Made by a program: the position numbers and the translations under genes
Notes under the pieces: generated by a model
What the model saw: the letters and a program-made list of their open reading frames with translations, nothing else
What the model was told of the DNA's origin: nothing
The model's database searches: none
Source: Occultella glacieicola
GTDB lineage: Bacteria; Actinomycetota; Actinomycetes; Actinomycetales; Beutenbergiaceae
NCBI RefSeq assembly: GCF_004353825.1
Contig: NZ_SMNA01000007.1
Location: forward strand, 186,001-250,000
Direction of reading: 5' to 3'
DNA length: 64,000 nucleotides
Shown: positions 7,923 to 16,060 of the stretch, piece after piece
Layout of the letters: every line of letters begins with the position of its first letter
Position numbering within the stretch: position 1 is the stretch's first letter

Positions 7923-8678
7923 TCAGGCGTCCGGCTTGAACTTCCGGCGGGTCCTCTCCGAGAGTGCCCCGAGGGTCAGGCCGGCGACTCCGGTCCTCCC
8001 GGTGCGCAGATGGAGCATCTGACCGGCCCGCGGGCCGCCGGGCACGTCCCTCGGCAATGAGGCGGATGCGATCAACCAGGTCGGCAGCGTGAGCAGCCGC
8101 AGCACCGAGCGCAACCGGTCCGACTCGCTCTCGCTCTCGGTCAACTCCTCGTCCAGGAGTTCCTCGACGTCCTCGGCCGGGTCGGACTCCTCGTCGTCGG
8201 GCGCTCCCGGGCTCACGCAGACGCGAACGAGCTCGACGGCACTCTGCGCGCCGGAGCCGCCGAGTGCGAGCATCGCCTCCGGCAGCGGGTCGCCGAACTC
8301 GTCCAGCGGGATCTGACCGACGGCGAGGTCCTCGTCATCCTCGGGTGCGCTGTCGAAGCGGCCGATCCGCTCGTCCGCCTCGTAGGCCCACAGCCGCAAC
8401 CGTTCGTCCCGGTCCACCTCCACGGCGATCGCGACGGCACGGAGGCTGCTCGCCAGGTCGCGGGCCAGGGCGTCGATGGTCCGCTTGCCGGCGGCGACAG
8501 TCCCGCGTGCGTTCGTCGCGACCGCGAGCACCCAGCGGCCCTCCTGCGGCCCGACGAATCCGGTGAAGGCGGCCCCGGCCAGCTCGGCGGCGACGGCGTC
8601 CCGCGTGGCCGCGACGTACACACCGGCGTAGCTCTCGCCCACCACCTTGTCCGGATCGGAGGAGCCCATCGGAATCAT
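7923..8678 (-). CDS. hypothetical protein with acidic central segment
   Basis: A 251-aa protein I do not recognise. The N-terminal 120 residues alternate beta strands and helices (YVAATRDAVAAELAG, GRWVLAVATN) and could be a small alpha/beta domain. Residues about 165-200 are a run of Asp/Glu/Ser. The tail is basic (SERTRRKFK). There is no signal peptide or clear membrane helix. Two closely spaced ATGs begin it. It converges with the MBL gene and diverges from the PadR regulator. Confidence 0.7.
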   Translation of the reverse strand: MIPMGSSDPDKVVGESYAGVYVAATRDAVAAELAGAAFTGFVGPQEGRWVLAVATNARGTVAAGKRTIDALARDLASSLRAVAIAVEVDRDERLRLWAYEADERIGRFDSAPEDDEDLAVGQIPLDEFGDPLPEAMLALGGSGAQSAVELVRVCVSPGAPDDEESDPAEDVEELLDEELTESESESDRLRSVLRLLTLPTWLIASASLPRDVPGGPRAGQMLHLRTGRTGVAGLTLGALSERTRRKFKPDA

Positions 8679-8718
8679 CGGGCCAGTCTGACACCGGCGA
8701 GCCAGGGTTAGGCATGGT

Positions 8719-8747
8719 TACCGAGTAAGCTATGGTTACTGGGTAAT
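8719..8747. promoter_or_regulatory. tandem PadR-type operator
   Basis: Two 11-bp interrupted palindromes, TTACCGAGTAA (8719-8729) and TTACTGGGTAA (8737-8747), lie 18 bp apart, each preceded by ATGG. They sit in the divergent intergenic region 33 bp before the PadR start. The spacing of nearly two helical turns suits two regulator dimers on one face. Predicted autoregulatory operator. Confidence 0.6.
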
Positions 8748-8779
8748 CGCCGCCATGGTGGCGGCATGGGAGGGGTGCC

Positions 8780-9394
8780 ATGTCCGTCAAGCAGAGCCTG
8801 CTCGCGCTGCTCATCGAGGAGCCGATGGGGGTGTACGCGCTCCGTAAGGAGTTCGAGGCCCGCACCGGCGGCACCTGGCCGCTGAACATCGGGCAGGTCT
8901 ACACGACGATCCAGCGGCTGGAGCGGGACGGGCTGGTGGAACGGGCCGACGACGGTGATGGGGACGGGGACGTCGAGCGGTTCGCGCTGACGGAGCCGGG
9001 GCGGGCCGCGGCCCAGGGCTGGTGGCTCTCCCCGGTGCGGCGCGGTGCGCCGGAGCGGGACGAGCTCGTCATCAAGCTCGCGCTCGCCGTCGGCGCCCCC
9101 GGCGTGGACATCCGCGCCGTCGTGCAGAGGCAGCGCAGCGAGACGATGCGCGCCCTGCGCGACTTCACGCGACTCAAGGCCGGTGAGCCCGACGGCGGAA
9201 CTCGCCCGGGCGGTGACCTCGCCTGGTCGCTCGTGCTCGATCACCACGTGTTCTCCGCGGAGGCGGAGATGCGCTGGCTCGACCACGTCGAGGCCCGGGC
9301 GAGCCGAGCTGCGGCCGACGCGATCCCAGCCGGCCGCGCCGACTCGGCCGCCGGCCGCGCCGACTCGGCAGCGGCGACCCGGAGCCGGCGATGA
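8780..9394 (+). CDS. PadR-family transcriptional regulator
   Basis: A 204-aa PadR regulator. The N-terminal winged helix (SVKQSLLALLIEEPMGVYAL ... NIGQVYTTIQRLERDGLV) is characteristic, followed by a helical C-terminal dimerisation domain and an Ala/Arg-rich tail with a short duplicated block (AGRADSAAGRADSAA). GGGAGGGG precedes the ATG. The stop overlaps the ABC ATPase start (ATGA). Such regulators usually repress the linked efflux-type ABC transporter until a drug or lipid-active compound is sensed. Confidence 0.93.
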   Translation: MSVKQSLLALLIEEPMGVYALRKEFEARTGGTWPLNIGQVYTTIQRLERDGLVERADDGDGDGDVERFALTEPGRAAAQGWWLSPVRRGAPERDELVIKLALAVGAPGVDIRAVVQRQRSETMRALRDFTRLKAGEPDGGTRPGGDLAWSLVLDHHVFSAEAEMRWLDHVEARASRAAADAIPAGRADSAAGRADSAAATRSRR

Positions 9395-10143
9395 GCACTG
9401 TCGGCACCGCGCCGGTCATTCTCGAACTCGTCGGCGCCACCCGGGTGCACGGCGAGGGCGTCCGCGCCGTCCGGGCCCTCGACGAGGTCGACCTGACCGT
9501 CCGGATGGGCGAGCTCGTCGCCGTGATGGGCCCGTCCGGGTCCGGCAAGTCCACCCTGCTGAACCTCGCCGGCGGACTGGACACCCCGACGGCGGGCGCC
9601 GTCCGGCTCGCGGGCGAAGCCCTCTCGGACCTGGACGCGAAGGGCCGAGCCGCGCTACGCCGTCGGCGGATCGGTTACGTCTTCCAGGACCTGAACCTGA
9701 TCCCGGCGCTGACCGCGGCGGAGAACGTGTCCCTGCCGCGCGAGCTCGACGGCGTCCGGCTGCGCAAGGCGCGACGGGAGGCACTCGTCGCGCTGGAGCA
9801 GGTCGGCGTCGGCCACCTCGCGGACAGGTTCCCGGACGAGCTCTCCGGCGGCCAGCAGCAGCGGGTCGCGATCGCCCGGGCGCTGGTCGGCCCGCGTCGG
9901 CTGGTCCTGGCCGACGAGCCGACCGGTGCCCTGGACTCGGTGACGGGCGAGGCGGTGATGCGGGTGCTGAGGGCCCGGGTCGACGCCGGCGCGGCCGGGC
10001 TGCTGGTCACCCACGAGCCCCGGTTCGCGGCGTGGGCGGACCGGACCGTGTTCCTGCGCGACGGCGTGCTCGTGGACAGCACCGCCGACGACCAGCCCGA
10101 GGCGCTCCTGGCCGGCTCCGGTCCGCGGCACCGGGAGGACTGA
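9391..10143 (+). CDS. ABC transporter ATP-binding protein (MacB/LolD type)
   Basis: A 250-aa ATPase with Walker A GPSGSGKST, Q-loop FQDLNLIPALTAAEN, signature LSGGQQQR, Walker B RLVLADEPTGALD and H-loop TH. This is the form that pairs with FtsX-like permeases (lipoprotein release, antimicrobial peptide or macrolide export). It lies between the PadR gene (4-bp overlap) and the permease (1-bp overlap), so all three are one operon probably derepressed together. Confidence 0.95.
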   Translation: MSTVGTAPVILELVGATRVHGEGVRAVRALDEVDLTVRMGELVAVMGPSGSGKSTLLNLAGGLDTPTAGAVRLAGEALSDLDAKGRAALRRRRIGYVFQDLNLIPALTAAENVSLPRELDGVRLRKARREALVALEQVGVGHLADRFPDELSGGQQQRVAIARALVGPRRLVLADEPTGALDSVTGEAVMRVLRARVDAGAAGLLVTHEPRFAAWADRTVFLRDGVLVDSTADDQPEALLAGSGPRHRED

Positions 10144-12833
10144 TGGACCGCAGGCTGACCCGCTGGCGGGCGTCGCTGCGGATCGCCCGCCGGGACGCGT
10201 GGCGCCACCGTGGCCGCACCCTGCTCGTGGTCGCGATGATCGCGCTGCCGGTGTTGGGGGCGACGTTCGTCGCCACCGTGATCCGCTCGTCCAGCCCGAC
10301 CGTCGCGACGACGCTGCATCAGACGCTGGGGGATCAGGCCCAGGCGCTGGTCACGGTGGACCCGTGCGGCTTCGCGATCCAACAGGTGCCCACCGGCGGG
10401 CGGACCTGCCTGAGTGACCAGCCGGTCGAGGAGGTCGGTGAGGCCGATATCGCGGCACTGGTGCCGGCCGGAGCCGAACTCGTCGCACGGCACGAGTTCG
10501 GCGTCGACCTGTACACCGATGAGGTCCGGATCGGCGACGAGGTCCTCGCCGCGACCGATGCCGAACGAGTGCCCGGGCTGCTCCCGCTCACCTCCGGCGA
10601 GGTCCCGTCCGCACCGGGGGACGTGGTGCTCGCCGCGCGGCTCGTCGACCGGCTGGGGCTCGATCTCGGCGACGCGTTCACGATCGCCTCCGGTGAGAGC
10701 GAGGTGCCGGCCACCCTTGTGGGGGTCATGCGCAACGGAGACCAGTCCGGGCTGGCCGCCCAGGACACCCTGCCTGGCGATGGCGAGCTCTCCAGCTCCT
10801 GGTACGTGCTCGGTCCCGTCCCCGTCACCTGGCCCGACGTGCTCGCCCTGAACGAGATCGGGGTGGGCGCCGTCAGCCGAGCCGTACTCCTGGACCCGCC
10901 ACCGCGCGCCGAGGTGCCCTACTACGCGACGTTCGACCCGGGCACGAGCGCACAGTCCAGCACGATAGGCCTCGTCGCAGCGGTCGCCGGGATCGGGCTG
11001 CTCGAGGTGGTGCTGCTCGTCGGCCCGGCGTTCGCCGTCGGGGCGAAGAGGAGCACCCGCCAGCTCGCGCTCGTCGCCGCCACCGGGGGACGGCCCGCGG
11101 ACCTGCGCCGGATCGTGCTGTCGGCGGGCCTGGTGGCCGGTCTCGGAGCCGCGCTGGTCGGGATCGCGCTGGGACTGCTCGGCGGCGCGATCATCTATCT
11201 GGTCAACAGCCGCGGTGACTACCCGCCGCCGAACCTCGTGCTGCCCACCTGGGAACTGGCGGCGGTCGCCGGGGTCGCGGTCCTGCTCGGGCTCGCGGCG
11301 GCCTGGCTGCCTGCGCGCTCCGCCTCGCGTGCCGACGTGGTCGCGGCTCTGGCGGGTCGACGTTCCCAGGCCACCCCCCGACGGCGGGTGCCCTGGATCG
11401 GCGTGGGCCTGACCGTGGTCGGTCTGGGGCTGGCGATCGTCGGCGCGACGCGGGCCACGATGCTCATGCTCGTCGCCGGCGTCATCGTGATGGAGGTCGG
11501 CCTGATCCTCGCCGCCGGTGGGATCATCGCGCTGCTCGGCCGGCTGGGACCGCGACTGCGGGCTCCCGTCCGGATCGCGGTGCGGGACGCCGACCGGCAG
11601 CGCGGCCGGACCGCGCCGGCCGTCGCGGCCGTGCTCGCCGCCGTCGCAGCGGCCACCGCCGCGATGGTGTTCAGCACCAGCGAGGCACGGGCCCAGGATG
11701 CGTCCTGGGCGCCGATGGCCGCCGACGGCACCGGCTACCTGACCACCTACTCCTTCATCGACCCTGCTCAGGACGCCCAGGCTTCGTTCGACGATGCCCT
11801 GAGCGTGGTCAGGGCGGCGCGGCCCGACGCGGCGTTCACACCCGTGCTCGGCCTGATCCCGGACGACCCGGCGGGCTTTGTGGAGCTCTGGGCGGAGCCG
11901 GACCCTGCCACCGTGTGTGCGGACGACCTCACCGAGGAACAACGGGCGCAGGACGAGCGGTGCGCCGCCGGGCTCCTCACGAGCGGTTACGGCTGGGGTG
12001 CGCAGCTCCTGGTCGACGACGGCACCATGGTCGCCGCGGCGGGTCTGCCCGGCGCGGACGAGGCGGCCGCCGCGCTCGCCGACGGGCGGGTGCTCGTCAA
12101 CGATCCCGACGTCATCTGGCCGGACGGGATGGTGCACCTCACCCTGGCCGCGTCGCGGGACGATGCCGGCAACGAGACCGCCGATCCGGTCGAACTGGCC
12201 GTGCCCGCGCACGTGGTCGACTGGCGCCACTGGTCGTACGGCCTGCTGCTCTCGCCGGAGGTCGTCGACCAGCTCGACCCGGCGAGCGTTGCGGCACGGG
12301 TGGCACCGATCGGTGCGCTCGTGGGGGCCCAGGCCCCGCTGGCGCAGGCCGACGTGGACCACCTCAGACGCCTCCTCGCCGACGTGGGCTCGGGAGGTGG
12401 CCTCTCGGTCGAGGGCCTGCAGAACTCGAGCGACGCGCTGAGCAACAGCCTGATCGTGGCCGGTGCCGCGCTCGCGATCGCGCTGGCGGCGACCGGTCTC
12501 AGCGTCGGGCTCGCGGCGGCCGAGTCTCGCCCTGATCTCGCCACCCTGGCCGCGATCGGCGCCAGCCCGGGCCTGCGCCGGAAGGTCGCCGGCGCGCAGG
12601 CGGGCGTGATCGCCGTCATCGGCGCGGTCGTCGGGGTCGGGACCGGCCTGCTGCTGGGCTACGTCCTGAGTCTGTGGCAACGGACCGCCGGCCAGTGGGG
12701 TGCGCTGTGGGAGACGGTCGTACCCTGGCCCGCCGTGGCGCTGCTCGCCCTCGGGCTTCCGGTGTTGGCGATCGGCGGCGCCATGGTGCTCACCCGGTCA
12801 CGGTTACCGATGGTGCGCCGGATGGCGCAGTGA
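10143..12833 (+). CDS. FtsX-like ABC transporter permease
   Basis: An 896-aa permease with one membrane helix near residues 25-48, a large extracytoplasmic domain, a three-helix FtsX core (about 265-410), a second extracytoplasmic domain and a closing FtsX core before the C-terminus, so two fused half-permeases. ATG overlaps the ATPase stop by one base (TGATG). Together with the ATPase it should form a mechanotransmission-type exporter acting on envelope peptides or lipids. The substrate is unknown. Confidence 0.92.
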   Translation: MDRRLTRWRASLRIARRDAWRHRGRTLLVVAMIALPVLGATFVATVIRSSSPTVATTLHQTLGDQAQALVTVDPCGFAIQQVPTGGRTCLSDQPVEEVGEADIAALVPAGAELVARHEFGVDLYTDEVRIGDEVLAATDAERVPGLLPLTSGEVPSAPGDVVLAARLVDRLGLDLGDAFTIASGESEVPATLVGVMRNGDQSGLAAQDTLPGDGELSSSWYVLGPVPVTWPDVLALNEIGVGAVSRAVLLDPPPRAEVPYYATFDPGTSAQSSTIGLVAAVAGIGLLEVVLLVGPAFAVGAKRSTRQLALVAATGGRPADLRRIVLSAGLVAGLGAALVGIALGLLGGAIIYLVNSRGDYPPPNLVLPTWELAAVAGVAVLLGLAAAWLPARSASRADVVAALAGRRSQATPRRRVPWIGVGLTVVGLGLAIVGATRATMLMLVAGVIVMEVGLILAAGGIIALLGRLGPRLRAPVRIAVRDADRQRGRTAPAVAAVLAAVAAATAAMVFSTSEARAQDASWAPMAADGTGYLTTYSFIDPAQDAQASFDDALSVVRAARPDAAFTPVLGLIPDDPAGFVELWAEPDPATVCADDLTEEQRAQDERCAAGLLTSGYGWGAQLLVDDGTMVAAAGLPGADEAAAALADGRVLVNDPDVIWPDGMVHLTLAASRDDAGNETADPVELAVPAHVVDWRHWSYGLLLSPEVVDQLDPASVAARVAPIGALVGAQAPLAQADVDHLRRLLADVGSGGGLSVEGLQNSSDALSNSLIVAGAALAIALAATGLSVGLAAAESRPDLATLAAIGASPGLRRKVAGAQAGVIAVIGAVVGVGTGLLLGYVLSLWQRTAGQWGALWETVVPWPAVALLALGLPVLAIGGAMVLTRSRLPMVRRMAQ

Positions 12834-12937
12834 GCAGCGCCAACGGCAGGTGAGCGCCAGCCGCGACGGTGCCGGCCGCCGTCGGGTCGGGACGTACGTC
12901 CCACCACTGGCGACAATCGACCGACCACAGTGGGACC

Positions 12938-13588
12938 GTGAGCACGGCGCCCGTCCCCGAGCCGGACGTCGGCGATGCGCCAGCCATCTTCCGAGGCCGG
13001 CGGCACCGCCCAGGGCTGCTGTTCGCGACCATGATCGTCTCGTCCATCGTCTGCCTGATCGCCTCGGCGGTCCTGGCGATCGACGCCGTCATCCTCGCCG
13101 CCGAACCGGCCGCCTCCCTCAGCTGCGACCTCAACGCCGTCGTCAGCTGCGCGACGGTGGCGCAGTCCTGGCAGGCGAACGTGTTCGGCTTCCCGAACGC
13201 GTTCATCGGGGTGGCGACCGAACCGGTGATCCTGACGATCGCCGTCGCCGGCCTCGGCGGGACCCGGTTCCCGCGCTGGTTCCTGTTGGCCGCCCAGATC
13301 GGCTACGCGCTCGGCCTGGTCTTCGCGTACTGGCTGTTCGTGCAGTCGCTCACCGCGATCGGGGCACTGTGCCCGTGGTGCCTGACCATCACCGTGTTCA
13401 CCACGATCACGTTCTTCACCCTCCTGCATCTGAACGTGGTGCAGGGCAACCTGTACCTGCGCCCGCGGGCGCAGGAGTGGGCAGCCTCGATGGTCCGATC
13501 CGGCGCGGACCATTTGATCCCGGCGATCCTGATCGGGCTGGTCGTCCTGGCCATCCTGCTGACCCACGGGGTGCGGCTCTTCACGTGA
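12938..13588 (+). CDS. vitamin K epoxide reductase (VKOR) family protein
   Basis: A 216-aa polytopic thiol oxidoreductase. Catalytic CPWC is at 145-148; the loop cysteines Cys63 and Cys71 lie in SCDLNAVVSC, followed by the family motif FGFPNAFIG. Four to five membrane helices are visible. In actinobacteria VKOR reoxidises DsbA-like proteins, passing electrons to quinone for disulfide formation in exported proteins. GTG 12938 is chosen because upstream codons encode a non-membrane, His-rich extension. No thioredoxin domain is fused, and no DsbA is next to it. Confidence 0.92.
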   Translation: MSTAPVPEPDVGDAPAIFRGRRHRPGLLFATMIVSSIVCLIASAVLAIDAVILAAEPAASLSCDLNAVVSCATVAQSWQANVFGFPNAFIGVATEPVILTIAVAGLGGTRFPRWFLLAAQIGYALGLVFAYWLFVQSLTAIGALCPWCLTITVFTTITFFTLLHLNVVQGNLYLRPRAQEWAASMVRSGADHLIPAILIGLVVLAILLTHGVRLFT

Positions 13589-13590
13589 GG

Positions 13591-13606
13591 CGCTTCCGCG
13601 GAAGCG
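13591..13606. terminator. palindromic hairpin after VKOR
   Basis: A perfect 16-bp palindrome CGCTTCCGCGGAAGCG starting 3 bp after the VKOR stop. Its CTTCCGCG core repeats the stem of the hairpin at 4358. Likely terminator between VKOR and the convergent toxin remnant. Confidence 0.55.
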
Positions 13607-13614
13607 GCCAGTGG

Positions 13615-13746
13615 TCAGCTCAGCCTTCGAGCGTCGGTGCCGTCCATGAATACATCGCCTCATCCGGGGCGACTCGTCTCGTACCACGTCGCGGCGGCAC
13701 GGTACTCATCCAGCGCTTCGGAGTGCTCGCGCCAGGCGAGAATCAC
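13615..13746 (-). pseudogene. decayed RelE/ParE-type toxin remnant
   Basis: Reading from GTG 13746 on the minus strand gives a 28-residue peptide containing HSEALDEYRAAATWYE and ending TSRPG, the first helix and WYE..RPG motif of RelE/ParE-family toxins. An in-frame TGA (13662-13660) replaces the next residue. The frame then resumes GDVFMD, the expected continuation after PG, before a second stop at 13615. The rest of a toxin of about 95 aa is missing. The GTG overlaps the antitoxin stop (GTGA), as in intact pairs. Clearly non-functional. Confidence 0.7.
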
Positions 13747-14019
13747 TGGCGGAGCGCGGCGATCTCGGCACGGACCTGGGCATGCGCCTCGCGACCGTCA
13801 ACGAGGTTCGCCTTGCGGCTCACGATCTCCGCGACACGCCGGTCGATGACCTCGTTCCACGCCGCGTCGATGGCCTCCCGCTCCACGTCGGCATCCTGGT
13901 CCACGCTGAGCAGGAGCTGGTGAGTGAGGGGCCTCCAGGCGCTCCGCGGCGTCGAGAGCCTTGGGGGTGGGAGGGGCCTCGTCCGAATCGTGGCACAACC
14001 CGATAAACTGACCCCACAA
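13743..14019 (-). pseudogene. frameshifted addiction-module antitoxin (PF09720-like)
   Basis: The 3' part, read from about 13919 to the TGA at 13743, encodes QLLLSVDQDADVEREAIDAAWNEVI...RVAEIVSRKAN..., the pattern of PF09720 addiction-module antitoxins (LL.SLD....DVE.AW..EI.RR..EI..G). The expected N-terminal part, KALDAAERLEA, is in a different frame just upstream (about 13966-13930). The shift falls near a CCCC run around 13927. An ATG at 14019 opens the N-terminal frame. One frameshift separates an otherwise recognisable gene of about 80 codons from function. Confidence 0.65.
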
Positions 14020-14132
14020 TCCAGGGATCAGCGCTACCGGGGTGGGAGGAGCGCACCTCGTCGACCCCGGGAGACGCCCTGTCCGTCATCTCCTCCTACC
14101 GCAGCCTGTTCGCTCTGACCGGACGGGCGTAC

Positions 14133-15290
14133 GTGGTCGTGGCGTTCGTCGCCCGGCTTCCGCTCGCGATGTCCCAGATGGGTACGTTGCTGCTGGTCGC
14201 CGGCGTCTCCGGCAGTTACGGCGCGGGGGGCGTTGCCGCCGGGGCGATCGCCGTCACGAACGCGATCGGCTCGCCGCTGAGCGGCGCGATCAGTGACCGG
14301 ATCGGGCAGCGACCGGTGCTGCTCGTGCAGTCCGTGGCCGGGTCCGCGGGGCTGTCGCTGCTCGTGGTCCTCTCGAGCGTCGGGGCACCCTGGCAGGCGC
14401 TCGCGGCGGTGGCCGGCGCCACCGGGCTGTTCCTGCCGCAGGTCGGCACGATGGCGCGGGTGCGCTGGCGTGAACTGACGGCCGACAAGGGGGCTGAGCG
14501 GTTCCGGCTCACCTCGGCGGCGTTCTCCTACGAGGGCTCCGCGGACGAGGCTTCGTTCGTGCTCGGTCCCGCACTCGTGGGACTGGGGGCCGCGTTCGTG
14601 TCCCCGTCCGGGTCCCTGATCCTGGCCGCGGTCCTGCTCGCCGTGTTCGGGCTCTGGTTCGCGCTGCACCCCACGGCCGCGATCGTGGCGGGCCACCCGG
14701 TCGGGCCCCGATCGGGCCCGGTCCTGACCCGGCTGCTGGTGGGTCTGGCTCTCGGGACGCTCTGCGTGGGCATGGTCTTCGGTTCCGTCCAGACCGGGAC
14801 GACGGCGTTGGCGACCGAGGCGGGTCAGGCCGGGTACGCGGGGCTGCTGCATGCTCTGCTCGGCGTCGGCAGCGTGGTCGCCGGGCTCACCATCGCCGGC
14901 CTGCCGGCCAGGTTCACGTTCGCGGACCGGCTCCCGGTGTTCGGTGCCGCGCTCGCGGTGCTCGCGGTGCCATTGCTGGCGGTGCACTCGATCGGTGCCC
15001 TGGCCGGGGTGCTGCTCCTGCTCGGACTCGCGGTGGCGCCGTACCTGATCACCGTGTACTCCGCGTGCGAGGCGACCGTCGACCCCCGACGCCTCGGCGC
15101 CGCCATGATGGCACTGGCCGCCTCCACTAGCCTGGGCTACGCGCTCGGCTCGAGCCTGGCCGGGCAGCTCGCCGACCGGAGCGGCTACGGCGGGGCCTAT
15201 GCGGTGACGGTCGGGGCCTGTGCGGGCGCGCTCGGGCTCGCGCTGGTGATCCGACCGGCCCTGGGCCGGGCTCAGCGCCAGGACGGCTGA
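14133..15290 (+). CDS. MFS transporter
   Basis: A major-facilitator transporter of at least 385 aa with about 12 helices and the loop motif SDRIGQRP between helices 2 and 3. GTG 14133 is the first canonical start, but it falls inside helix 1. The frame is open back to 14007 and the upstream peptide SSYRSLFALTGRAY looks like a normal MFS N-terminus, so translation may begin at CTG 14079, preceded by GGGAG. The substrate is unknown; a drug or metabolite exporter is plausible. It converges with the PPTase gene. Confidence 0.88.
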   Translation: MVVAFVARLPLAMSQMGTLLLVAGVSGSYGAGGVAAGAIAVTNAIGSPLSGAISDRIGQRPVLLVQSVAGSAGLSLLVVLSSVGAPWQALAAVAGATGLFLPQVGTMARVRWRELTADKGAERFRLTSAAFSYEGSADEASFVLGPALVGLGAAFVSPSGSLILAAVLLAVFGLWFALHPTAAIVAGHPVGPRSGPVLTRLLVGLALGTLCVGMVFGSVQTGTTALATEAGQAGYAGLLHALLGVGSVVAGLTIAGLPARFTFADRLPVFGAALAVLAVPLLAVHSIGALAGVLLLLGLAVAPYLITVYSACEATVDPRRLGAAMMALAASTSLGYALGSSLAGQLADRSGYGGAYAVTVGACAGALGLALVIRPALGRAQRQDG

Positions 15291-15370
15291 GCCCACCCGC
15301 CGGACGAGGGTGCCGGGGAGGGTCCGGCTGCCACTCTCGAGCGGGTGGGAGTGCACTCGTGGCTGCCACG

Positions 15371-16060
15371 TCAGCACGCTCGGCCCGGTGGCGGCAGGAT
15401 CGTGCGGGCGTCCCGCTCAAGGACGCGTGCCCGCGGCGCGTCGACGATCGCGACCGCCGCACGGTGGCGCTCGTCCACCGGGACGTCGTGCACCTGGAGT
15501 TGCGGCGAATCCTCGGGCAGCGCCGGTGACGTCGCCTTGAGGATCGCCTCCATGCGCACCCACCGGCGGGCGAACTCCCTGGCCCGGTCCGGCTCCGGCA
15601 GGTCCGCCAGAGCGGCCACGTCGCGATCGCCGAGGCCGACCCGCGCCAGAGCCACGTGATCCAGCGATGCGTCGACCACCTCGACGTCCACCCCCACCGG
15701 GCCGTCGCGCCCGGCCGCGACCACCACCCAGCCACCCGAGTGCGACACGGACACCTCCGGCCGGCGGCTCGGTACCCGGACGTGTTCGGCCAGGCGGACC
15801 TTGCCGTGCGGGCGGCCGCACCGGGCACAGGTGCGCTCCAACGGCACGAGTGCGGGAGCGGTGCCCAGGTCCCGGCCGAGGAGCACGCGCACGATCGCCG
15901 CACCGACCAGGAACCGGGCCCGGTCGGCAGGGTGCCGGTAGCCGGCGTACCGGTGTGCCTCCACCGGGTCCAGCAGGCCGAGCCAGGCGGGGTCCGCCGC
16001 GGTCAGGGGTGCCCACCACAGCGTCACCTCCCCCCGACGAGGGAGCGCCCGGGTGCCCAT
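15371..16060 (-). CDS. 4'-phosphopantetheinyl transferase superfamily protein
   Basis: A 229-aa Sfp-type PPTase. Recognisable parts are the substrate region RFLVGAAIVRVLLGRDLG, the CxRCGRPHGKVRL loop, VSVSHSGGWVVVA, the metal motif VGVDVEVV and the C-terminal RRWVRMEAILKA (the usual KEA lysine is Met here). It would transfer phosphopantetheine from CoA to a carrier protein serine. No polyketide or peptide synthetase lies in the window, so the target is elsewhere. Its ATG overlaps the stop of the preceding gene by one base, so the two are coupled. Confidence 0.85.
   Translation of the reverse strand: MGTRALPRRGEVTLWWAPLTAADPAWLGLLDPVEAHRYAGYRHPADRARFLVGAAIVRVLLGRDLGTAPALVPLERTCARCGRPHGKVRLAEHVRVPSRRPEVSVSHSGGWVVVAAGRDGPVGVDVEVVDASLDHVALARVGLGDRDVAALADLPEPDRAREFARRWVRMEAILKATSPALPEDSPQLQVHDVPVDERHRAAVAIVDAPRARVLERDARTILPPPGRAC

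Noticed and set aside
9675-12680. 1001-codon minus-strand frame opposite the ABC genes
   Set aside because: Arg/Gly/Asp/His-rich composition typical of an antisense shadow in GC-rich DNA; the + strand has full ATPase and FtsX motifs.
13798-14019. 73-codon minus-strand frame as an intact gene
   Set aside because: Only its first third matches the antitoxin family; the conserved remainder lies in another frame, so it is part of a pseudogene.
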